This document shows, piece after piece, positions 1-7,712 of a stretch of DNA of 19,456 nucleotides. Below the pieces are notes generated by a model. That model was not told the origin of the DNA, did not search any database, and saw only the letters and a list, made by a program, of their open reading frames with translations. Source of the DNA: Tannerella sp. (lineage in GTDB: Bacteria > Bacteroidota > Bacteroidia > Bacteroidales > Tannerellaceae). Both the position numbers and the translations under genes were made by a program. Position 1 is the stretch's first letter; each line of letters opens with the position of its first letter. The stretch is from assembly GCA_031283785.1 (NCBI GenBank), contig JAITBC010000290.1, forward strand, positions 1 to 19,456, given 5' to 3'.

Positions 1-1476
<1,476 letters not shown>

Positions 1477-1496
1477 ATTTCTTGTTTTTTACGCTG

Positions 1497-1527
1497 CAAA
1501 GATAATGCATGCCGGTAGCAATACAAA
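1497..1527 (-). promoter_or_regulatory. Bacteroidota-type promoter of panB-proS
   Basis: On the minus strand, TTTG (1527-1524) is followed by exactly 19 bases and then TATCTTTG (1504-1497). This fits the Bacteroidota primary-sigma consensus TTTG-N19-21-TAnnTTTG. The panB ATG begins about 20 bases downstream, implying a very short leader. It separates panB-proS transcriptionally from the upstream polysaccharide-export operon. Confidence 0.8.
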
Positions 1528-1543
1528 AAAAGAAGTCCCGTTT

Positions 1544-2290
1544 TTACCATAACCGCTCGTTATTGTCAAAAAGTTCTTTAATTGCAACGATTTGTTTTTT
1601 TGTTAGCGTTGCGGCAAAAAAACTGTGTTCATGGCGTTTCAGTCGATGGAAGTCAGAGCCGACATAATCATAATATCCGTTTTTCAGCAGTTTATCCGCT
1701 TTCTTTTGGGCGATATTCCCATATGCGCCCGTCATCGAAAGAAAATTTAGCTGAAAGGATATATTTTTTTGCTTAAGATATTCATAATCAAATTCTTCCA
1801 TATAAACATAACGCTCCGGATGAGCAAGTATGAGAGAATATCCGTCAATTGCCGGCTGTTCCAATAACTTGACAAAATTTACCGGCGGCAACATATAGGA
1901 GGTTTCGACCAGCACATGCCGACCGGCATACGTAATGAGTCCGCTTTTCTTATGTTGTTCAAACGCCGCATCAAGCATATATTCCGCTCCGAGTTTTAAT
2001 GCAGGGATATCGTTTATTTCATCCTTTTCAAGATGTCTGACAAGCGTTTCAAACGCCTGGGTAAGATAAGTTCTGTTGTTTTTTATAATATCCGACATCA
2101 CGTGAGGTGTCAGATACATACGGCATATTCCTTTATCCTTAAGCCAACGCAAAACTTTTACAGCCTCTTCATAAGTCCCTGTTCCATCGTCGACACCCGG
2201 AAGTATGTGACTGTGAATATCCGTTATACCATGCAATAAACCGGATTCGACGAATGATTTACGAGGTCTTATAAAGTTAATAATATGCAT
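1544..2290 (-). CDS. CpsB/YwqE-like PHP-domain protein-tyrosine phosphatase
   Basis: A 248-residue PHP-family metal-dependent phosphatase of the CpsB/CapC/YwqE type. Such enzymes dephosphorylate the C-terminal tyrosines of bacterial tyrosine kinases that control capsule or exopolysaccharide export. Residues 21-36 carry the first metal cluster (DIHSHILPGVDDG, with His26, His28 and Asp34/35). LTPHV, a central HPERY and GSDFHR near the C-terminus supply the remaining metal ligands expected of the family. I place the start at the ATG at 2290-2288: it follows the kinase stop codon by four bases, has an AGAGGA ribosome-binding site eight bases upstream, and gives the normal MHIINFIRPR beginning. 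A longer frame to 2338 exists but its first 16 residues are an out-of-frame reading of the kinase's repeat tail. Its immediate neighbour is the presumed substrate. Confidence 0.9.
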   Translation of the reverse strand: MHIINFIRPRKSFVESGLLHGITDIHSHILPGVDDGTGTYEEAVKVLRWLKDKGICRMYLTPHVMSDIIKNNRTYLTQAFETLVRHLEKDEINDIPALKLGAEYMLDAAFEQHKKSGLITYAGRHVLVETSYMLPPVNFVKLLEQPAIDGYSLILAHPERYVYMEEFDYEYLKQKNISFQLNFLSMTGAYGNIAQKKADKLLKNGYYDYVGSDFHRLKRHEHSFFAATLTKKQIVAIKELFDNNERLW

Positions 2291-2294
2291 ATTA

Positions 2295-4676
2295 CTATTC
2301 CTCTTTATAGCCGTAGCCATAGCCGTAACCGTAGCCATAACCGTAGCCGTAATTTATACCGAAACCAATACCATTAAGAATAACTGCCATATTTTTCAGT
2401 TTTTCTTCATGATACAAATGTTCTATATCAGGCAACAAACGACGGTCCATTTTTCCGGCACGTATAATATATAATGTAAGGTCTGCAATACGATTCGAGA
2501 TCATGGCATCGGCAATTATTCCTGCCGGCACGCTATCTATTACAATATAATCATACATATCATGCAGTATGTTTATTAATTCATCAAGACGCGGGCTTAA
2601 AAGCAATTCTGCCGGATTAGGAGGTTCAGGGCCGGAACGTATGATGTCAATTTTCGGATAATTATCATCCTGTATGATTAACGATTCTACATTTAAAACA
2701 ATTTTCGATAAATAGCTTGTCAGACCGATATCATATCCTTCTATATTTTTGTGAGCGCTCATTCCTTTCCCAAGCGTACCTTTACGGATATCCATGTCGA
2801 CAAGTATGACCTTTTTCCCTGTCATTGCGATACTTATCGCCAGGTTGGAAGCCACAAACGTTTTGCCGGATCCCACATTTGTCGACGTAGTCATAATAAC
2901 TTTCATATCATCCTGTTTAACACGCATAAAATCCATATTCGTACGTATAATACGAAAGGCTTCCGATACGGGATCGCGTCCGCTTTCTTTCACGATAACA
3001 TTCGTTTCGCGTTCTTTAATTGCTTTTATTTTCTTAAATGGTATTTCGCCAAGGAACGGTATTGAAAGGATTCCCTGTAAATCTTTTCGTCCACGAACCG
3101 AGATATTGGATATCATCAAGATATAAAGCATGCCGGATGGAATGGCCAATCCTATCAGAAATGCCGCCATTAAAACAATCGTTTTACGTGGGGATACAGG
3201 GATCGTAGAGCCGGTTGCCGCATCGATTATACGGGCTGTGCTTTCCGTTATTGCCTTATTAATTGCATTTTCTTCCCGTTTATTGAGCAAATACAGATAG
3301 AGTTGTTCTTTAATCAGCTGCTGGCGGCTTATGCTCGTCACTTCCGTCTGTTGTTGCGGAACGGCGGAGATACGCGCCTTTGTCCTTGCCGTTCGCGCTT
3401 TTACACTGCGCAACTGTATGTCCAGATTAACGATAAGATTATCAATCGCCCGCATTATATTTTGCCGCATGGCATTAAGGGTATTATTAAGGTTCTGGAC
3501 AACAGGGTTTCGTTCGCTGCTATTTTCAATAAGACGGTTTCTTTTCAGCAACGTCTCATTATAAGTTAAAATCTGCCCTTCGACATTGATATCGTCCACC
3601 CCTGTATTCGATGGTATCATTTCGGTACTGTTCGACGGATTAGAGAGATGTTGGCGAATATAGGTTGCCATCGAATGTTGATTCTGCAGTTTTATGATTT
3701 CCCTGTCCGTTTCGCTACTTTCCTGTAAGGCAAGTTGTGCATCGCTCAGGATATCCGTCAGTTGGTGCGCTATCTTATATGATTGTATCTGTTGGTCAAC
3801 GTTTCCAAGTTCCTGTTCGATAATGATCAGCCGTTCGTTGATAAAATTTTCCGTATTTACTGCCATCAGGTTTTTATCGTTGATAGCTTCCTCGTTATAG
3901 ATTGCAATAACGGTATTCAGTAAGTCTTCGGCGCGTTGGATGGATACATCTTTTATAGAAAGGTCTACGACAGAAGTTTGTTTATCCGCAAGATTAACCA
4001 TCATTGCTTCACGATAATTGTTTATAACGGCTTTAATGTTTGACTTTGTAACGGTAACAGGTTTTTCCAGCCATGTTTCATTATACCACAATGTGGGGGT
4101 AGCAATCATTTTACCGACAGACGTATTAACGGTATCGTTAAGGTTAACAACGATCATCTGTTCATTCTTCATGCCGTCGGTTTCAAAATCCCACAGGGCA
4201 ATCTCATTATCCTTAAGAAACTTAACCTTGAACGTAATCCATAGATTATCTTCAACATCTTTAAATGTAAAAATTACAGGTGAATTGGTATAAAGTTCCT
4301 GTGTCCGTAATCCTTCTTGCACTGTATAACTAACATTCAGTCTCAGACGCCGTATGGCTTCTTCCATCATGCTGTTACTTTTAAAGACAATCATTTCGTT
4401 ATATACGTTACTCTTGCCTTCGAAAATAGAAAGATCTTGAAACATAGTCGTTTCCATGCTATTCGTTTTATCATCTTTGATAAGAACCGTTGCCTTACGT
4501 TCATATATTACCGGCGCCCACATCAAGTATACGATTGCAACAGCAAGGCATAGTATGACAGACATTACATACCAATACCATTTGCCGAGTACAATATGGA
4601 ATATGTCTGTCATATTTATAGATATTTCATCTTCTTTTACCGGAAAATTTCCTCCGTTTATACATTGTTCACTCAT
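2295..4676 (-). CDS. Wzc-like polysaccharide co-polymerase / bacterial tyrosine kinase
   Basis: A 793-residue inner-membrane protein combining a Wzz chain-length domain and a BY-kinase domain, as in Wzc and related exporters. It is expected to connect cytoplasmic phosphorylation control to the Wza channel in the outer membrane. The N-terminal membrane helix is about 33-56 (WYWYVMSVILCLAVAIVYL), followed by a long periplasmic region with helical coiled-coil character (QELGNVDQQIQSYK region). A second helix spans about 497-520. The cytoplasmic kinase has a Walker A motif NVGSGKT near 598-606, Walker A' VILVDMD near 621 and a Walker B-like YIVIDSVPAG near 708. The C-terminus ends in eight tyrosines alternating with glycine before KEE, the usual place for the autophosphorylated Tyr cluster. 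It lies seven bases after the Wza-like gene and four bases before the phosphatase start. Which polymer it serves cannot be told. Confidence 0.94.
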   Translation of the reverse strand: MSEQCINGGNFPVKEDEISINMTDIFHIVLGKWYWYVMSVILCLAVAIVYLMWAPVIYERKATVLIKDDKTNSMETTMFQDLSIFEGKSNVYNEMIVFKSNSMMEEAIRRLRLNVSYTVQEGLRTQELYTNSPVIFTFKDVEDNLWITFKVKFLKDNEIALWDFETDGMKNEQMIVVNLNDTVNTSVGKMIATPTLWYNETWLEKPVTVTKSNIKAVINNYREAMMVNLADKQTSVVDLSIKDVSIQRAEDLLNTVIAIYNEEAINDKNLMAVNTENFINERLIIIEQELGNVDQQIQSYKIAHQLTDILSDAQLALQESSETDREIIKLQNQHSMATYIRQHLSNPSNSTEMIPSNTGVDDINVEGQILTYNETLLKRNRLIENSSERNPVVQNLNNTLNAMRQNIMRAIDNLIVNLDIQLRSVKARTARTKARISAVPQQQTEVTSISRQQLIKEQLYLYLLNKREENAINKAITESTARIIDAATGSTIPVSPRKTIVLMAAFLIGLAIPSGMLYILMISNISVRGRKDLQGILSIPFLGEIPFKKIKAIKERETNVIVKESGRDPVSEAFRIIRTNMDFMRVKQDDMKVIMTTSTNVGSGKTFVASNLAISIAMTGKKVILVDMDIRKGTLGKGMSAHKNIEGYDIGLTSYLSKIVLNVESLIIQDDNYPKIDIIRSGPEPPNPAELLLSPRLDELINILHDMYDYIVIDSVPAGIIADAMISNRIADLTLYIIRAGKMDRRLLPDIEHLYHEEKLKNMAVILNGIGFGINYGYGYGYGYGYGYGYKEE
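2307..2351 (-). repeat. Hexanucleotide tandem repeat encoding a (Tyr-Gly)7-Tyr tail
   Basis: Fifteen codons alternate TAY and GGY, giving about 7.5 copies of a six-base unit at the 3' end of the Wzc-like gene. Individual copies differ only at the third codon positions (TAT/TAC, GGC/GGT). Because the unit is two codons, gain or loss of copies would change the number of tyrosines without shifting the frame. The tract ends three codons before the stop. Confidence 0.9.
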
Positions 4677-4683
4677 ATTTATT

Positions 4684-5472
4684 TTACTTTTTACTTACAC
4701 TTATAATCACGCTTGTTGCCGTCAAAAAGACTGAGACTATCGACAACCATGCGCTTATATTATTGTTTTGATTGATATCACTTTGTTGTATCCTGCGCTT
4801 GTTGGGTTCGACATAAACGATATCGTTTTGCTGAAGGTAATAACATGGCGAGTTGAAAATATTCGTGCTTGAAAGGTTATGATACAAAATCATACGTTGT
4901 CCTTTCGCCTCACGGACAACAGCGATGCGATCACGGCGACCGTAAATGGTTAAATCACCGGCCATACTTAACGCCTCAAGTATGGTAATACGCTCGCCTG
5001 TAATATTAAAACTTCCGGGACGGTTAACTTCTCCCTGTACGGATATTTTGAAGTTAAGAAAATTCACGGTGACAATAGGGTCTTTCAACAATCCGTTTGA
5101 CTTTAGTTCAGACTTTATAAGGTCGCGCAATTCGTTTCTGGAAAGCCCTTCCACATGAAGTTTTCCAATTACAGGGAAATCAATATACCCCTCTTTATCA
5201 ACAAGATATCCCAAAACTCGTTGTTGGCCGTACATTTCTCCTCCTACATAATAATTCACAACAGGAAGGTTAAATGGTAAAGCGGCTTCGGTTGCCTGAC
5301 TGTTTACCATAATGGCCAACAAGTCATCTTGATGAATATAGACGTCGTACTTTTCGACATTTTTATACGACTCGTAAAGTCCTGCATCCTGAAAATAAAT
5401 AATATCTTTAGGCGTACCGCATGATGACAGCAGGACAACCGCAAATGACACAAGAAACACTGTTAATCTCAT
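4684..5472 (-). CDS. Wza-like outer-membrane polysaccharide export lipoprotein
   Basis: A 262-residue member of the polysaccharide biosynthesis/export (Wza/BexD/GumB) family, forming the outer-membrane or periplasmic exit channel for capsule or exopolysaccharide. The start gives a lipoprotein signal peptide with hydrophobic core VFLVSFAVVLLSSC and lipidation at Cys18. The export domain follows at roughly residues 40-130 (DDLLAIMVNS, DKEGYIDFPVIGKLHVEGLS), then one SLBB-type domain around 150-200 (VQGEVNRPGSFNITGERIT, EALSMAGDLT). A C-terminal hydrophobic segment (SAWLSIVSVFLTATSVIIS) could act as the membrane-spanning helix. It is shorter than E. coli Wza (about 380 residues), which has more domains, and fits the smaller Bacteroidota form. 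It is the first structural gene after the UpxY-like regulator, and a -7-like element lies 42 bases upstream of its start. Confidence 0.93.
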   Translation of the reverse strand: MRLTVFLVSFAVVLLSSCGTPKDIIYFQDAGLYESYKNVEKYDVYIHQDDLLAIMVNSQATEAALPFNLPVVNYYVGGEMYGQQRVLGYLVDKEGYIDFPVIGKLHVEGLSRNELRDLIKSELKSNGLLKDPIVTVNFLNFKISVQGEVNRPGSFNITGERITILEALSMAGDLTIYGRRDRIAVVREAKGQRMILYHNLSSTNIFNSPCYYLQQNDIVYVEPNKRRIQQSDINQNNNISAWLSIVSVFLTATSVIISVSKK

Positions 5473-5513
5473 ATTTTCCTGATTTTATAATCCTTTTTTA
5501 ATCTTTAGAAATA

Positions 5514-5521
5514 CAAAGGTA
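5514..5521 (-). promoter_or_regulatory. Candidate -7 element upstream of the wza-like gene
   Basis: TACCTTTG on the minus strand matches TAnnTTTG exactly, in the 123-base gap between the UpxY-like gene and wza. No TTTG occurs at the standard 19-21-base spacing; the nearest candidate, CTTG, is 13 bases away. It could be an internal promoter that lets export genes be expressed apart from upxY, or a chance match in AT-rich leader DNA. Confidence 0.4.
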
Positions 5522-5595
5522 AAAAAATATTTTTCAAGTTATCTCTATTCACAGTCAAATTCATTATTTTTTTTTACATGGTATTGTCTGTTTTC

Positions 5596-6135
5596 TCATC
5601 TAATCCGGTTTACCGGAGCCACACTTTCCATGTTGACACAGACGGTTGCCATTAATTGCTTAATGTGTAATACAAGATATTTTTTCTTTATCCTCACTAT
5701 TTTCCCTGATATATTTTTCATCGAACCGGTCAGTATTTCCACCTCGTCGCCTGTACATAACACTTTACCGGACGTTTCCTCGATAAACATTCTTATCATA
5801 TCAATTTCCTTCTGACGTATTATAGCCGGCTTTCCATCGTAAAATACGACTTTAACGACACCGTATATTTTATACATACTGAAGATTTTCCCCGCATTAC
5901 ATTTCACAAAAATATAAGAATTAAACAACGGTATATCGACAATTTTAACACGATCGGACCATACGCGCGGCGAACGGTGAAGAGGCAAATAACATTCAAG
6001 GCCATTCTGTTCAAGTTTTTCCTTCACGCGTTTTTCCGCCCGCGGCGAAGTATACAATGCATACCAGTTAAGATTATCAGGATATACGGCTATGTTTGCC
6101 ACATTTGATATTGTACGTTCTTTTACTTCCGTCAT
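5596..6135 (-). CDS. UpxY-family NusG-like transcription antiterminator
   Basis: A 179-residue NusG paralogue of the UpxY/RfaH-like group. In Bacteroides, UpxY proteins are encoded at the head of capsule loci and promote read-through of their own operon. The NGN domain begins at Trp24-Tyr25 (NWYALYTSPRAEKRVKEKL) and includes ECYLPLHRSPRVWSDR and the family core PLFNSYIFVK near 69-78. The C-terminal third contains the KOW-type segment GDEVEILTGSMKNISGKIV followed by basic residues. Length matches other UpxY proteins. The ATG at 6135-6133 overlaps the TGA of the upstream phosphodiesterase (ATGA), so translation is probably coupled. The genes it presumably regulates, wza, wzc and the phosphatase, lie directly downstream. 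No UpxZ-like inhibitor is present. The targeted leader sequence is not identified. Confidence 0.88.
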   Translation of the reverse strand: MTEVKERTISNVANIAVYPDNLNWYALYTSPRAEKRVKEKLEQNGLECYLPLHRSPRVWSDRVKIVDIPLFNSYIFVKCNAGKIFSMYKIYGVVKVVFYDGKPAIIRQKEIDMIRMFIEETSGKVLCTGDEVEILTGSMKNISGKIVRIKKKYLVLHIKQLMATVCVNMESVAPVNRIR

Positions 6136-6905
6136 TTTTCTATGTTATTCAATAGAATCAAAGCATCGGAAGGCACATCTGTTGTCACAAAATCAGCTCC
6201 CTGTTCGACCATTTCTTTTATGATAGCAGGATCATTCAGCGTCCAGACATTAATGCCAAGACTGAGTTCCTTTGCTTCTTTGAACCACTTCGGATTTTTC
6301 CGCATTACGTCATAATGATAGTCAAGCCCGGCAAAACCCAGTTCTTTAAGTTGTCGGGGTGAAAGATCGCCGTTAAGATAATAAACCGGGATCTCCGGTG
6401 CCAGACGTATAAATTCTTTCCCGGCGTCAATACTGAAAGTAATAAATTCCGTTCTGTAAACCAACTTCTTTTCCCGTATCATTTCTATCGAACGGCGTGC
6501 CGCTTCACGGCTAAGTTCCGGCGTATCCTGCCGTTTAAGTTCAAAGACAAGTTTTATTTCAGAATTGCTACGGCGCGCCATTTCAAGAAATTCGCGCAAT
6601 GTAGGAACACATTCTCCGTTGGAGAGTTTCAAGTCTTTACAATAAGAATACGGCGACTCATGAATGTTTATTCCCCGAATTATGTGATCGTGCGACAGAA
6701 CAAGGACGCTGTCCGCCGTCATTTGTACATCAAACTCGGAGCCATAAACTCCTATTTCGGCAGCACGTTCGAATGAGCGAATCGAATTCTGAGCCGAACC
6801 GGATGTCTGCCAGTAACCACGGTGAGCTATCACTCTCGGAGCATCCTGTGCCGATAACGGGAATGTAAACAGAACAGTTAACAGTGTATATTTAAACTTG
6901 TCCAT
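6132..6905 (-). CDS. Secreted glycerophosphodiester phosphodiesterase (GDPD family)
   Basis: A 257-residue TIM-barrel phosphodiesterase that hydrolyses glycerophosphodiesters to glycerol-3-phosphate and an alcohol, or a related phosphodiester. A short signal peptide (YTLLTVLFTFPLSAQ, cleavage after about residue 19) predicts periplasmic location. Family residues are visible: the catalytic His-Arg pair in AHRGYW (His28, Arg29), AQNSIRSF, the metal-binding pair in GSEFDV (Glu57, Asp59), LSHDH with His72 as the second catalytic histidine, ELKRQD in the middle and VWTLND near residue 220. The second motif has Gln-Asn where family members usually have Glu-Asn; since the other catalytic residues are intact the enzyme is probably active. 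It lies 64 bases after the LolA-like gene and overlaps the UpxY-like gene by four bases, suggesting involvement in envelope lipid or glycerol-phosphate polymer turnover alongside polysaccharide export. The substrate is not known. Confidence 0.92.
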   Translation of the reverse strand: MDKFKYTLLTVLFTFPLSAQDAPRVIAHRGYWQTSGSAQNSIRSFERAAEIGVYGSEFDVQMTADSVLVLSHDHIIRGINIHESPYSYCKDLKLSNGECVPTLREFLEMARRSNSEIKLVFELKRQDTPELSREAARRSIEMIREKKLVYRTEFITFSIDAGKEFIRLAPEIPVYYLNGDLSPRQLKELGFAGLDYHYDVMRKNPKWFKEAKELSLGINVWTLNDPAIIKEMVEQGADFVTTDVPSDALILLNNIEK

Positions 6906-6969
6906 CTTTTTATTGTTATTATTTAAATTACTTTACCAAAAAATATCTTTCGATTATATCGTCTTTTCC

Positions 6970-7698
6970 TTATCTCAGATCAATAATCTCCACATCCGGA
7001 TATTTATTTTCCGGGAATGTGAACATATCATCGGGAGGAGAATCCTCTTTCAATTCTTTCACATGGATGACGTTTCGCATATTGTTACGCATCGTCACAA
7101 CAAGTTTCGCAGGTAACGAGGTACTTTTTTCTATCTGTATTTCGATCCTTTCGATATCGTCTTTTTTCTTTGGAGTCAAAGCGATATCGCATGCCGTTTT
7201 TGCATTGGCGGAAGTACTCTCTCCGATATACGAGACATTAAAATCTTCCTGATAATCCTCCAGCAAAATCATCGGATTGAGAAACCTCAGATCGCTTCCG
7301 GAAGGAGTATTCATATTAACTTCTCCGGTTCGCGGCATATATGTCCATTGTGTAACGCCATCAAACCATGTCATCATATCCGGCGTCGTCAGAACAAACT
7401 TATCACCTTTCATTACAATCGTCCCTTCAAAACTTTCGGAAATACCGCTTTTATCCGAACGAATATGAGTTATAAAATTTATTGCCATGCCATCCCACTG
7501 TTTATATATCTGTGATGTTTTTCCAATAATAGCTTTTGCATCAGCCGTTTGTGCCGACGTATCGAGCGATACTGCAATAAACATTATTATAACAAACGTT
7601 AAACGATATGATATTTCTTTCACAAACGATTCTTTTAAGTCAAAAAAAAGTCGGCTCGGTGATTTGATTTTGTTTTGATTCAATTGTGCTTTTTCCAT
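6970..7698 (-). CDS. LolA-like outer-membrane lipoprotein carrier
   Basis: A periplasmic lipoprotein-carrier homologue of the LolA-like family, expected to ferry lipoproteins between the two membranes. The mature part has the usual pattern: an N-terminal helix (AKAIIGKTSQIYKQWDGM), then antiparallel strands including FEGTIVMKGDKFVLTTPD, MTWFDGVTQWTYMP and GEVNMNTPS, and a C-terminal strand ending near FPENKYPDVEIIDLR. The membrane-export segment YRLTFVIIMFIAVSLDTSAQ ends at a plausible Ala-x-Ala-like signal cleavage site, but it is preceded by about 34 polar, basic residues, which is unusual. I use the ATG at 7698, 14 bases after the ftsK stop; a TTG at 7716 is also in frame, and a GTG at 7623 would give a normal-length signal peptide. 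It follows ftsK closely, an arrangement typical of Bacteroidota. Confidence 0.85.
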   Translation of the reverse strand: MEKAQLNQNKIKSPSRLFFDLKESFVKEISYRLTFVIIMFIAVSLDTSAQTADAKAIIGKTSQIYKQWDGMAINFITHIRSDKSGISESFEGTIVMKGDKFVLTTPDMMTWFDGVTQWTYMPRTGEVNMNTPSGSDLRFLNPMILLEDYQEDFNVSYIGESTSANAKTACDIALTPKKKDDIERIEIQIEKSTSLPAKLVVTMRNNMRNVIHVKELKEDSPPDDMFTFPENKYPDVEIIDLR

Positions 7699-7712
7699 TG
7701 TTTGCTTCGGTT

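Noticed and set aside
2291..2338. A 16-residue N-terminal extension of the PHP phosphatase (MATVTAMATAIKRNSN)
   Set aside because: It is an out-of-frame reading of the kinase's Tyr-Gly repeat; the ATG at 2290 has a ribosome-binding site and gives the normal protein start.
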